From Pseudidiomarina taiwanensis (GTDB lineage Bacteria; Pseudomonadota; Gammaproteobacteria; Enterobacterales; Alteromonadaceae), in the NCBI RefSeq assembly GCF_003987435.1, contig NZ_PIQG01000001.1, forward strand, positions 620,001 to 684,000: a stretch of 64,000 nt of DNA, read 5' to 3'. Positions 29,173 to 37,604 of this stretch are shown here, piece by piece. Below the pieces are notes generated by a model. That model did no database searches, was not told the DNA's origin, and saw only the letters and a list, made by a program, of their open reading frames with translations. Numbering within the stretch: the stretch's first letter is position 1; every line of letters starts with the position of its first letter. Both the position numbers and the translations under genes were made by a program.

Positions 29173-30270
29173 TCAGGACGGTTCACGGTAAATGTGAACC
29201 GTCACCTCTTCGCGATCGTGATAGAGCTGTTTAGCGCTCACTCGGTAACGTCCATGACCATACTCAGCCAATGTCTCCTTAATCAGCGCTAAACTTTCAG
29301 AGACTGTTTGGTAACGTTTCTTCATTGGCAACTTCAAGTTGAAAATTGCTTCCTTACAATACTCTTCAACTAGCCATTCACACATCAGCATTGCCACACG
29401 GTCCGGCTTTTCCACCATATCGCATACAAGCCAAGTAATATTCCGTTTTTTGGGTTTGAATTTGAAACCGTCTTCGCGGAAATGACGAACCTGCCCTGAT
29501 TCCATCAGTGCTTCGTCCATTGGGCCATTGTCAACAGCTTGCACCATCATCCCACGGCGCACGAGTTGATAGGTCCAGCCGCCCGGTGAGGCACCGAGGT
29601 CAACTGCATTCATCCCAGATGTCACCCGCTGCTCGCGTTCACCAGCAGGGATAAACACTTGAAACGCTTCGTCTAACTTGAGAGTTGAGCGGCTTGGTGC
29701 ATCGTTTGGCATCCGCAACCGTAAAATTCCCATCGGCCATGGCGATTGATTAAAGCTGTAGGAATAGCCAAGAACCAAGTGATCAGTACCTAGAATAAAT
29801 ACATGTAAACTGGGGCGACGGCTTGATTCACGCTCAGTCAGCCACTCGATTTGGCGCAAGCCACGGCGGAGTGGAACCGTGAATTTTTTCGCAAATTTTG
29901 AGAGTTCTTTGCCACTGTTGGTATCGGCGACTTCGACGCGTAATTCACCTGCTGGCTTAACCGTATCAAAAGCAGCAAGTAAATCTTCATCAAGCAAAGC
30001 AACCTGCACTTGACTCACCCGATCAGCAACTGGCAGTTGATCAAGTTCAGCTAAGATCACGATAAACTGGCGTGTGAAAACCAAATCAGTAAGGGCTAGC
30101 TTTTTGGCAAGATGGTCGGCCTCTTCCACTTGGCAGCGAAATACGACGTAGCCTTGTTGAGCAGTCGCCTGACAGTACCCATATACCCCAAGCGCAGCAC
30201 TTTTTTCTTGCCATTCGGCGGCACAATCATTCTCAAATCCAGCCCGACAATAGGCAATTATTCCGCTCAT
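29173..30270 (-). CDS. rlmM: 23S rRNA 2'-O-ribose C2498 methyltransferase RlmM
   Basis: 365 residues from the ATG at 30270 (GTG at 30285 is the frame limit). Contains an N-terminal THUMP-like domain (AYCRAGFENDCAAEWQ) and a Rossmann SAM methyltransferase domain with DLGASPGGWTYQLVRRGM; catalytic KDKE-type residues are spread through VADTNSGKELSKFAKKFTVP and NLKLPMKKRY. In E. coli it methylates free 23S rRNA at the peptidyl transferase centre. The last codons form a perfect 10-bp hairpin (29177-29203). In E. coli gcvA-ygdD-rlmM are neighbours; here gcvA is two genes upstream. Confidence 0.97.
   Translation of the reverse strand: MSGIIAYCRAGFENDCAAEWQEKSAALGVYGYCQATAQQGYVVFRCQVEEADHLAKKLALTDLVFTRQFIVILAELDQLPVADRVSQVQVALLDEDLLAAFDTVKPAGELRVEVADTNSGKELSKFAKKFTVPLRRGLRQIEWLTERESSRRPSLHVFILGTDHLVLGYSYSFNQSPWPMGILRLRMPNDAPSRSTLKLDEAFQVFIPAGEREQRVTSGMNAVDLGASPGGWTYQLVRRGMMVQAVDNGPMDEALMESGQVRHFREDGFKFKPKKRNITWLVCDMVEKPDRVAMLMCEWLVEEYCKEAIFNLKLPMKKRYQTVSESLALIKETLAEYGHGRYRVSAKQLYHDREEVTVHIYREPS
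29177..29203. repeat. Perfect 10-bp inverted repeat within the rlmM 3' end
   Basis: GACGGTTCAC (29177-29186) and GTGAACCGTC (29194-29203) are perfect inverted repeats separated by seven bases. They encode the last residues of RlmM and lie between the convergent isocitrate dehydrogenase and rlmM genes. Neither strand has a T-run after the stem, so it is not a canonical terminator, but it could protect 3' ends of both mRNAs. Confidence 0.5.
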
Positions 30271-30297
30271 GGCGCAGGTTCTCACTCAGACAATCAA

Positions 30298-30954
30298 TCA
30301 CAATGCGCTATTATGCACGAACTGAGCGACATGATCGATCGCAGCTTGCCACAATTGAGTTTTTTCGAAGCCACTGCGCTTTGTAGGAATCAAGCTGTGG
30401 TCACCCGTTTGTAACCACGCCAGTTTCACATTTTCGGGAAGTGCATAGCCACGCACTTCATGAGGTCGCCCAAAAGCATCACGATCGCCTTGGATGATCC
30501 AGTTTTGCGGGCATTGATTGTGTAAATCCGTAAGCCGAAGTTTGTCCGGCTTACCGATCGGGTGAAACGGAAAGCCAAGCGCAATTGCCCCGTGCGCGCC
30601 AACTTGGTCGGCGATCCGAAAGGCGACCCGCGCGCCGAGTGATTTACCCATCAAAAACAGTGGTTTGTCATCTTTAAAATGCTCAACCACACTGCTCATC
30701 GCATGTTCAAGCTGGGCCATTGGATTGGGCGGGCGGCGGCGTCCTGAATCCATGAATTGTTGCCAGTAAGGGAAGTTAAAACGCACCACTTCGATATCAC
30801 GCATCGCCAAGCCGAGCGCAATATATTGCATAAAATCGCTCTGTAAGCCGGCCCCAGCCCCATGGGCAAACACGACACGGACCTTGCCTGCCTCATTATC
30901 TCGCTGGATCGCCACTCGATTGGCGCTTTCCTTGCGCGCTAGCGACTCACTCAT
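30298..30954 (-). CDS. Alpha/beta hydrolase, KANL3/Tex30-like (COG3571 type)
   Basis: 218 residues from the ATG at 30954. Alpha/beta hydrolase fold with oxyanion-type FAHGAGAGLQSDFM near the start, the nucleophile elbow GKSLG (GxSxG), an acidic residue near IIQGDRDAFGRP and His in TGDHSL. This small-hydrolase family has no established substrate. The start overlaps the gcvA stop by 8 bases, so it is translated from the gcvA transcript. In E. coli the corresponding position between gcvA and rlmM is held by ygdD, so this is a local substitution. Confidence 0.85.
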   Translation of the reverse strand: MSESLARKESANRVAIQRDNEAGKVRVVFAHGAGAGLQSDFMQYIALGLAMRDIEVVRFNFPYWQQFMDSGRRRPPNPMAQLEHAMSSVVEHFKDDKPLFLMGKSLGARVAFRIADQVGAHGAIALGFPFHPIGKPDKLRLTDLHNQCPQNWIIQGDRDAFGRPHEVRGYALPENVKLAWLQTGDHSLIPTKRSGFEKTQLWQAAIDHVAQFVHNSAL

Positions 30955-31846
30955 AGGCGTCTTCTTCCTCTTCAACAACGTCGAGTAGCCAACGTCGGAA
31001 GGTCGCAATTTTACCAATGTCAGCTTGTGATTCACGACAGACAAGATAAAACGCTTTGGTCCGTGGGAGGACTTCAGGAAAGACTTGAATCAAATGACCC
31101 GCCTCAATTTCAGGCTTGACCAAAATATTGTTCGCAAGAGCAATCCCTTGTCCATGCACAGCTGCTTTTAAGGCAAGATTTGAATGACTAAAAATCGGCC
31201 CGTTATCACCTTTATCTTTATCGATACCAACTAAGCGAAACCAATCCTTCCAAGCGTTACGCGTCTCATCATGCAATAAGGTATGGTTCAATAAGTCAGC
31301 GGGCTCACGCAGTGGTTTGGTACCGTTTAATAACAGTGGCGAACAAACCGGAAGCAGATACTCTTTATGCAGCTTATAGGCACGCAAACCAGGCCATTTC
31401 CCTGCGCCGTAGTATATAGCGACATCGACATCATCCGTCAGCGAGCCATCCACCTCATCCACTGCACGGATCCGTACGTCGATATCTGGATAGGCTTCAC
31501 GAAACCGACTCAAACGCGGTACAAACCAAAGGATAGCAAAGCTTGGCGGTAATGAAATGGTGAGATCACCCCGCTCGCTCGCATTTTTCAAGCGTTCGGT
31601 GGCTTGCCCAATATGGTCAAAAATTTCTTTTAATTCAAGGTAGTAACTCTGCCCTTCGGGAGTAAGAAGTAAGTTGCGGTTACGCCGCAAAAACAATTTC
31701 ACTCCGAGGAATTCTTCCAGCCCTTTAACCTGATGGCTGACCGCTGCTTGGGTGACAAACAACTCATCCGCTGCTCGGGTAAAACTCAAATGCCGAGCAG
31801 CGGCTTCGAATGATTTCAATGCATTAAGCGGCGGCAGTTTGCGCAT
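30947..31846 (-). CDS. gcvA: LysR-type transcriptional regulator GcvA
   Basis: 299 residues from the ATG at 31846 (a TTG one codon earlier is possible). N-terminal winged helix-turn-helix LPPLNALKSFEAAARHLSFTRAADELFVTQAAVSHQVKGLE is near-identical in blocks to E. coli GcvA; the effector domain has DVDVAIYYGAGKWPGL and HGQGIALANN. GcvA activates the glycine cleavage operon when glycine is present, with GcvR. No gcvTHP in this window, and it sits 9 bases after the SDR gene of the valine block, so it may be partly transcribed from the mmsA promoter. Confidence 0.92.
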   Translation of the reverse strand: MRKLPPLNALKSFEAAARHLSFTRAADELFVTQAAVSHQVKGLEEFLGVKLFLRRNRNLLLTPEGQSYYLELKEIFDHIGQATERLKNASERGDLTISLPPSFAILWFVPRLSRFREAYPDIDVRIRAVDEVDGSLTDDVDVAIYYGAGKWPGLRAYKLHKEYLLPVCSPLLLNGTKPLREPADLLNHTLLHDETRNAWKDWFRLVGIDKDKGDNGPIFSHSNLALKAAVHGQGIALANNILVKPEIEAGHLIQVFPEVLPRTKAFYLVCRESQADIGKIATFRRWLLDVVEEEEDAYE

Positions 31847-31855
31847 CAATGGATC

Positions 31856-32620
31856 TTATAACCGAACGCCGCCGTCGATTTCGACCACGCGCCCGCTAAA
31901 GAAGTCATTTTCAATGATATAGCGCGCACTGTGTGCGATCTCGTTCGGCTGACCCCAGCGCCGCAGCGGCACCATACTCAGTGCACGTTCGATGGCTTCT
32001 GGCTTCATCTGTGCGGTCATAGGCGTCTCGATGAATCCTGGAGCGATGGCCCCACAACGAATTCCATAGCGGCCCAATTCACGCGCCCAAGTCACTGTCA
32101 TAGCAACCACACCCGCTTTGGTTGCGGCATAGTTTGTTTGGCCAATATTACCTGCTCGGGCAACACTTGAAATATTGATGATAACCCCACCGTTACCCGC
32201 TTTGGCCATGTGTGCAGCGGCTTCACGTCCACATAAAAAGCTTCCCGTTAGGTTCACATCAAGCACCGACTGAAATTGTTGCAGTGGCATTTTCTGAGTC
32301 AGCTCGCCATCTTTGAATTTAATCAACAAGCCATCGCGTAAAATACCGGCGTTGTTAATCAAGACATTAATCGCCCCAAAATCCGCCACGATTTGCTCGA
32401 AAGTTTGCTCCACAGCGCTTTCGTCGGTGACATTCGCCACATAGGTTTGCACCTGTGCCGCACCTAACTCGCGACAAGCATTGCCTGCCTCAGTAAGGCT
32501 CTCAGCATTCATATCAATGAGTGCTAAGCGCGCATTTGAGCGAGCAAAGTCTTCCGCCATCGAACGACCGAGCCCCTGCCCGCCACCAGTAATCACTATC
32601 GTGCTATTGTTAATTTCCAT
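31856..32620 (-). CDS. SDR dehydrogenase, probably 2-methyl-3-hydroxybutyryl-CoA type (isoleucine branch)
   Basis: 254 residues, classical short-chain dehydrogenase: TGGGQGLGRS cofactor motif, NNAG, catalytic Ser and YxxxK in INISSVARAGNIGQTNYAATK. An insertion DGLLIKFKDGELTQKMPLQQF and the C-terminal YIIENDFFSGRVVEIDGGVRL recall HSD17B10-type 3-hydroxyacyl-CoA dehydrogenases (AIIENPFLNGEVIRLDG), which oxidise 2-methyl-3-hydroxybutyryl-CoA. Position in the valine/isoleucine cluster, like ivdG of Shewanella, supports this, but substrate is inferred. FabG-like reductase is the alternative. Confidence 0.75.
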   Translation of the reverse strand: MEINNSTIVITGGGQGLGRSMAEDFARSNARLALIDMNAESLTEAGNACRELGAAQVQTYVANVTDESAVEQTFEQIVADFGAINVLINNAGILRDGLLIKFKDGELTQKMPLQQFQSVLDVNLTGSFLCGREAAAHMAKAGNGGVIINISSVARAGNIGQTNYAATKAGVVAMTVTWARELGRYGIRCGAIAPGFIETPMTAQMKPEAIERALSMVPLRRWGQPNEIAHSARYIIENDFFSGRVVEIDGGVRL

Positions 32621-32635
32621 AATTGACTACTTACC

Positions 32636-33532
32636 TTATGCTTTGGTTTTTGGCGTAACGTAGTTAAAGATACTCGAAAAATCTTCCTGGCCGTGACCTA
32701 ATTGCGACCAACTACGATAAAGGTTCAAAGTGAGTGAACCCATCGGCGTCATCGCACCACTTGCCAAGGCGGCTTGTTGCGCAAGACCTAAGTCTTTTGC
32801 CATCAGGTCAACGAGGAAGCCCCCCTGATAGCCTTTACTTGCAGGTGCATTTTCCATCACCCCAGGACACGGATTGTAAACTTCTAAGGTCCAGTTGCGA
32901 CCAGAACTTTGCAACATAATTTCGCTTAATACCCGCTCATCTAAGCCATGTGCACGGCCAAGCTGCAATGCTTCCGAGGTACCCACCATTAATACCGACA
33001 ACAGCATATTGTTGCATATTTTCGCAACTTGTCCGGCTCCAGTATCACCCGCATGGAAGATATTTTTACCCATGGCTTCAAGCACAACTTTGGCTTCTTC
33101 GACAGCGTCTGCTGCCCCACCGCAAATAAAGGTCAGTGTGCCCGCTTGCGCTCCGGCTACGCCACCTGATACCGGTGCATCGATAAAACGCAAGCCATGT
33201 TGTTGCAACTGTGCACCGAGATTGCGTGCTGTTTCCGCACTGATCGTACTACAATCGATCACTAAAGTACCCGCTTGCAGTTGCGCGGCAAGGCCCTGAT
33301 CACCCAGATAAACCCCAAGTACATGATGATCTGCCGGCAACATACTGATGACATAATCAACATCTACCACGGTATCAGCTGCACTCGCACAGGCAATACA
33401 GCCCTGCGCTTCAGCTTGCGCTAAAGCGCTTTCACTCAAATCAAAAACGCGTACTTGGTGGCCCGCCTTAGCTAGGTTTGCGGCCATCGGCCCACCCATA
33501 TTTCCAAGTCCAATAAATGCTACGTTCGCCAT
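32636..33532 (-). CDS. mmsB: 3-hydroxyisobutyrate dehydrogenase
   Basis: 298 residues. Oxidises 3-hydroxyisobutyrate to methylmalonate semialdehyde with NAD in valine degradation. Rossmann motif GLGNMGGPMAANLAKAGH, substrate-binding DAPVSGGVAGAQAGTL, catalytic Lys in GAGQVAKICNNML and the C-terminal KDLGLA segment are all present. It lies between the 3-hydroxyisobutyryl-CoA hydrolase, which supplies its substrate, and the SDR gene, 14 bases from the former. Confidence 0.96.
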   Translation of the reverse strand: MANVAFIGLGNMGGPMAANLAKAGHQVRVFDLSESALAQAEAQGCIACASAADTVVDVDYVISMLPADHHVLGVYLGDQGLAAQLQAGTLVIDCSTISAETARNLGAQLQQHGLRFIDAPVSGGVAGAQAGTLTFICGGAADAVEEAKVVLEAMGKNIFHAGDTGAGQVAKICNNMLLSVLMVGTSEALQLGRAHGLDERVLSEIMLQSSGRNWTLEVYNPCPGVMENAPASKGYQGGFLVDLMAKDLGLAQQAALASGAMTPMGSLTLNLYRSWSQLGHGQEDFSSIFNYVTPKTKA

Positions 33533-33546
33533 AGGTTTCTCGCTTG

Positions 33547-34668
33547 TTAGGCTAGGTCAGCAAGCGGATGTTCACTCGCCTGCCACGGGGAAGTAAAAAA
33601 TGCGTCGACATCCGCTGCATCAACCTCAGCAATACTCGCATGTTGCCAGTTAGGATTTTTATCCTTATCAATCAGCAGCGCACGAATACCTTCAGCAAAG
33701 TCACCTCGCACACAACATTGCACGGATAAGGTGAGTTCCAAACGGAAACAATCCGCTAAACTTAAGTCTGCGCCGTGCGCCAGCTGATTCCAAACGATGT
33801 GAGCCGTCATTGGGCAGCCGGCTCGCAAGGTTGCTTGCGCGCGCTGTAACCATGGGTTATCCGTTTCATAGTGGATAATCTGTTCAACCGCATCCGTCAC
33901 GTCTTCAGCTTGGGTTAACTGCGCTAAGGTTGGTTGTAAAGGCTCAATCTGCGGCGCGGGCTTCTGTGCGCTACAGGTCAACTCAAATTCAGCCATGACC
34001 GCAGTCACTAAGGCTCGATTCGCTTGTTCTTCAGCTTTCCAATCAGCAGTTGTGAGACGCTCTAGCAACGGCTGAAATTGATCCGCTGTAATAAAGTGAT
34101 CGGCCAAATCCAGGTATAACGCATCCGTTGCATTAATATGTGCACCGGTCAGCCCTAAGAACAGCCCACAGCCTTGCGGCATTTTGTTTAAAAAGTGGGT
34201 TGCTCCGACATCCGGATAGAGACCAATCGAAATTTCGGGCATAGCTAACAATGAACGCTCAGTGACCACGCGGTGAGAAGCGCCATTCATCAGCCCCATG
34301 CCGCCGCCCATCACAATCCCATGCCCCCACAGGATAAACGGCTTCGGATAACGATGAATGGTGTAATCAAGGCGATATTCTTGGCCAAAAAAGTCCGCGA
34401 CCTCATCGACCAAAATACCTGGCTTATCGACCATAGCATTGTACATGGCGACGATATCACCACCGGCACAGAACGCTTTTTCACCCGCGCCACGCAGCAT
34501 GACTGCGACGATTTCTGCATCATCAGCCCATGCATCTAGTTGCGGTTGTAAACGCTGAATCATGGCTAAGCTTAAAGCGTTTAATGACTTCTCTGAGTTC
34601 AGCGTTGCCAGGCCAATTTTATGGCCCGATTGGGTCTTTATCTCTTCAAATAAAACAACTGCTTCCAT
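33547..34668 (-). CDS. 3-hydroxyisobutyryl-CoA hydrolase
   Basis: 373 residues, a crotonase-fold protein of the HIBCH subgroup, longer than hydratases (about 260). Hydrolyses 3-hydroxyisobutyryl-CoA, releasing the acid for MmsB. FCAGGDIVAMYN, GHGIVMGGGMGLMNGASHRVV and MPEISIGLYPDVGATHFLNKMP carry the CoA-oxyanion glycine loop and the acidic residues Glu and Asp of HIBCH. Strong ribosome site GGAGC 7 bases before the ATG. The hydratase that should make its substrate is not encoded next to it. Confidence 0.93.
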   Translation of the reverse strand: MEAVVLFEEIKTQSGHKIGLATLNSEKSLNALSLAMIQRLQPQLDAWADDAEIVAVMLRGAGEKAFCAGGDIVAMYNAMVDKPGILVDEVADFFGQEYRLDYTIHRYPKPFILWGHGIVMGGGMGLMNGASHRVVTERSLLAMPEISIGLYPDVGATHFLNKMPQGCGLFLGLTGAHINATDALYLDLADHFITADQFQPLLERLTTADWKAEEQANRALVTAVMAEFELTCSAQKPAPQIEPLQPTLAQLTQAEDVTDAVEQIIHYETDNPWLQRAQATLRAGCPMTAHIVWNQLAHGADLSLADCFRLELTLSVQCCVRGDFAEGIRALLIDKDKNPNWQHASIAEVDAADVDAFFTSPWQASEHPLADLA

Positions 34669-34679
34669 GATGCTGCTCC

Positions 34680-35837
34680 TTAGAGGATGTCGCGATCGAG
34701 GTCCGCTAATAACCGCCGCCCGATAATCACTCGCATGATTTCGTTGGTCCCCTCTAAAATCTGGTGAACCCGAACGTCGCGAACATGGCGCTCTAATGGA
34801 TACTCTTTGATATAGCCATAGCCACCATGAATTTGCAGTGCTTCGTTACAGACTTGAAAGCCCACATCTGTGGCAAAGCGTTTTGCCATAGCGCAATATG
34901 TGGTTTTATCCGCATCATTGCTATCCACTTTAAATGCAGCCAAGCGCACCATCTGGCGGGCGGCAACAAGTTCAGTGGCCATATCAGCCAATTTGAATTG
35001 AAGCGCTTGAAACGCTGCCAGTGGCTTACCAAATTGGGTCCGCTCTTGCATGTAAGCTTTGGCAGTATTGAGTGCAGCTTGCGCGGTTCCAACTGAGCAC
35101 ACCGCAATATTAATACGGCCGCCATCGAGCCCCATCATAGCGAATTTAAAGCCTTCGCCTTCTTGGCCAAGTAGATTTTTCGCTGGGATGCGCACATCCT
35201 CGAAGGTCACCAAACGAGTTGGTTGAGCATTCCAGCCCATTTTCTCTTCTTTTTTACCGTAATGAATACCCGCACTATCCGCTGGAACCACAAAGGCCGA
35301 AACACCCTTTGGCCCTGCTTCTCCAGTGCGCGCCATCACCACTAAGACATCAGTGCTACCGGCACCTGAAATGAACATTTTTGAGCCGTTGATGACGTAC
35401 TCATCGCCCTCTTTGCGAGCGGTACTGCGCATACTTGCAGCATCAGAACCTGAGCCCGGCTCGGTTAAGCAATATGAGCCAAGTTTTTCACCGCTCACCA
35501 GCTCCGGAACCCACTCCTCGATCACTTCTGCTTGCGCAAAAGAACCGATCATCCAGGTGACCATGTTGTGAATGGTCATCATTGCGGTCGTCGCCGTACA
35601 GCCCATCGCAAGTTGCTCAAAAATCAAAGCTGAGTCGAGTCGACTCATCCCAAAGCCACCTGCCTCTTCTGGGGTATACATGCCCATAAAACCCATCTCA
35701 CCGGCTTTACGGAACACCTCGATTGGGAAGTGTGACTCTTCATCCCACTTCGCGGCATAAGGTGCTAATTCGTTTTCCGCAAACGCCTTGGCCGTATCGA
35801 CAAAGGCTTGTTGATCATCTGATAAATTGAAATCCAT
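34680..35837 (-). CDS. Acyl-CoA dehydrogenase, probably isobutyryl/2-methyl-branched-chain type
   Basis: 385 residues, full FAD-dependent acyl-CoA dehydrogenase: N-terminal helical domain, beta domain with [16 protein letters not shown]-terminal domain with [16 protein letters not shown] and the catalytic base Glu362 in LEGTNEIMR. Having the Glu in this late position matches short/branched-chain dehydrogenases and differs from the leucine-type LiuA in this window. Context (mmsA, hydrolase, mmsB) points to isobutyryl-CoA and 2-methylbutyryl-CoA. Electrons would go through ETF to the ETF-QO at 50.8 kb. Confidence 0.9.
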   Translation of the reverse strand: MDFNLSDDQQAFVDTAKAFAENELAPYAAKWDEESHFPIEVFRKAGEMGFMGMYTPEEAGGFGMSRLDSALIFEQLAMGCTATTAMMTIHNMVTWMIGSFAQAEVIEEWVPELVSGEKLGSYCLTEPGSGSDAASMRSTARKEGDEYVINGSKMFISGAGSTDVLVVMARTGEAGPKGVSAFVVPADSAGIHYGKKEEKMGWNAQPTRLVTFEDVRIPAKNLLGQEGEGFKFAMMGLDGGRINIAVCSVGTAQAALNTAKAYMQERTQFGKPLAAFQALQFKLADMATELVAARQMVRLAAFKVDSNDADKTTYCAMAKRFATDVGFQVCNEALQIHGGYGYIKEYPLERHVRDVRVHQILEGTNEIMRVIIGRRLLADLDRDIL

Positions 35838-35861
35838 AGCGTTACCTTCGCTCCGTACAAC

Positions 35862-37361
35862 TTATTTCAGGTGGATGGTCATGTTCGGACCATTTGCGTC
35901 GGCAATATCGCTCTCAAACCAACGCGCTGTGATGGTTTTAGTTTCTGAGTAGAACCGCACAGCTTGCTTACCGTAGGCATGCAAATCACCGAAGAATGAA
36001 CCCTTCCAGCCAGTGAATGAGAAGAATGGCAGTGGTACCGGAATCGGGATATTGATTCCCACTTGACCCACTTCAATTTCGTGCTGATATTTACGCGCGG
36101 CAGCCCCGCTTGCGGTAAAGATTGAGGTCCCATTGCCGTATGGGTTGGCATTAACCAGCGCAATCGCTTGCTCGAGTGACTCAACTTCGGTAGTACAGAG
36201 CACTGGACCGAAAATCTCATTCTTATAGATTTCCATATCCGTGGTGACCTTGCCGAACATAGTTGGGCCAACCCAGTTACCATCAGGGTAACCTTCAACC
36301 TGGCAATTACGGCCATCGACCAACAGCTCAGCGCCCTCTTTCTCACCTTGAGTGATAAAGTTTTCAACTCGCTGCTTGGCTTGCGGGCTGATAAGTGGGC
36401 CGTAAGCGGCGTTGGCATCGTTCCAAGCGCCTGGCTTCACTTTGGCCAGCTCTGCAGCAACCTCAGGAATCCACTCTTTCGCACTGCCGACGAACACGGC
36501 TACTGAAATCGCCATACAACGCTGGCCTGCCGCACCTACTGAGGCGCCAACCAAGTTACTGATGACTTGGCTCTTATTCGCATCAGGCATGATGACACAA
36601 TGGTTCTTCGCCCCAGCGAAGGCTTGCACGCGCTTCATGTTTTCAGTGCCGCGGCGGTAAATGTATTGACCAACCGGTACTGAACCGACAAACGAAATGG
36701 CCTTGATTGCTGGATCGTCAAGAATAAAATCGACTTGGTCTTTAGCGCCATGAATCACTTGCAAGACACCTTTTGGAGCGCCTGCTTGCTCGAACAGTTC
36801 AACTAACCGTGTCGGGGTCAGTGGATCTTGCTCTGAAGGCTTCAAAATAAAGGTGTTACCGCACGCAATTGCAAGAGGGAACATCCATAGTGGAATCATC
36901 GCTGGGAAGTTAAACGGGGTGATTCCTGCGCAAACGCCCAAAGGCTGGGTGTAGCTGTAACTGTCAATGCCGCGCGCGACATTCTCAACTGTCTCGCCCA
37001 TCAGCAATGAAGGGATGTTGGCCGCATGCTCAACCACTTCAATCCCACGCCACACATCACCCTTGGCATCTTCAAACGTTTTACCGGTTTCACTGGCAAG
37101 GATTTCAGCGATCTCATCATGATGCTCTTTCAACAATGCCTGATAGCGCATCATTACCCGCGCCCGCTCAGAAACTGGAACTTCTTTCCACTTCAAAAAG
37201 GCGGCTTTCGCGCTCGCAACTGCAGCTTCCATTTCGGCTTGGGTTGCACATGGAGTGCGCGCAATCACTTCTTGCGTCGCTGGATTCGTCACATCAATCC
37301 ATTGCGTTGCTTGTGATTGAACGAATTCACCATCAATAAAGAGTGGGACATTTTTACTCAT
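35862..37361 (-). CDS. mmsA: Methylmalonate-semialdehyde dehydrogenase (acylating)
   Basis: 499 residues from the ATG at 37361 (GAGGAAG 6 bases upstream; the frame reaches 37382). CoA-dependent aldehyde dehydrogenase converting methylmalonate semialdehyde to propionyl-CoA, CO2 and NADH. Catalytic Cys282 is in [14 protein letters not shown]-binding FVGSVPVG and the MMSDH-specific [21 protein letters not shown] region in pieces are visible. First gene of the minus-strand valine operon. A 26-bp imperfect dyad (37375-37400) lies immediately upstream of its ribosome site. Confidence 0.96.
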   Translation of the reverse strand: MSKNVPLFIDGEFVQSQATQWIDVTNPATQEVIARTPCATQAEMEAAVASAKAAFLKWKEVPVSERARVMMRYQALLKEHHDEIAEILASETGKTFEDAKGDVWRGIEVVEHAANIPSLLMGETVENVARGIDSYSYTQPLGVCAGITPFNFPAMIPLWMFPLAIACGNTFILKPSEQDPLTPTRLVELFEQAGAPKGVLQVIHGAKDQVDFILDDPAIKAISFVGSVPVGQYIYRRGTENMKRVQAFAGAKNHCVIMPDANKSQVISNLVGASVGAAGQRCMAISVAVFVGSAKEWIPEVAAELAKVKPGAWNDANAAYGPLISPQAKQRVENFITQGEKEGAELLVDGRNCQVEGYPDGNWVGPTMFGKVTTDMEIYKNEIFGPVLCTTEVESLEQAIALVNANPYGNGTSIFTASGAAARKYQHEIEVGQVGINIPIPVPLPFFSFTGWKGSFFGDLHAYGKQAVRFYSETKTITARWFESDIADANGPNMTIHLK

Positions 37362-37374
37362 GCTTACTTCCTCG

Positions 37375-37400
37375 TTTGCCAATTCCAGCGAATTGGTAAA
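37375..37400. promoter_or_regulatory. Inverted repeat upstream of mmsA, candidate operator
   Basis: CCAATTC (37379-37385) and GAATTGG (37390-37396) are a perfect 7-bp inverted repeat with a 4-base spacer, extended by TTT/AAA after one mismatch on each side to a 26-bp dyad. It overlaps the 5' untranslated region of mmsA 14 bases from the start codon. It does not resemble the liuR-side palindrome, so a different regulator would be expected. An RNA hairpin near the ribosome site is the alternative reading. Confidence 0.45.
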
Positions 37401-37604
37401 TGTTTAGTTTAGCGCGCGTGACGCCTAACAAATTAAGTGCGCACATTTAAGCAGATTTATGGCGCAGAATACATTAGACCAGCCGTATCAACGACAACAC
37501 CGCTGTCACAATTGGTTCACAGCAGTATTTAGTCCTTTATTCAAGGTTAAAAACCGCTACACTAGCGCTTATTCATCAGCGCATTAAGATACAGGCAAAA
37601 CCTT

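Noticed and set aside
29177-29203. Rho-independent terminator for isocitrate dehydrogenase or rlmM
   Set aside because: Neither strand has a T-run after the stem; it is kept only as an inverted repeat.
37439-37460. GTGCGCAC palindrome upstream of mmsA as an operator
   Set aside because: It is only 8 bp and GC-rich; nothing else in the flanks supports it beyond the stronger dyad at 37375-37400.
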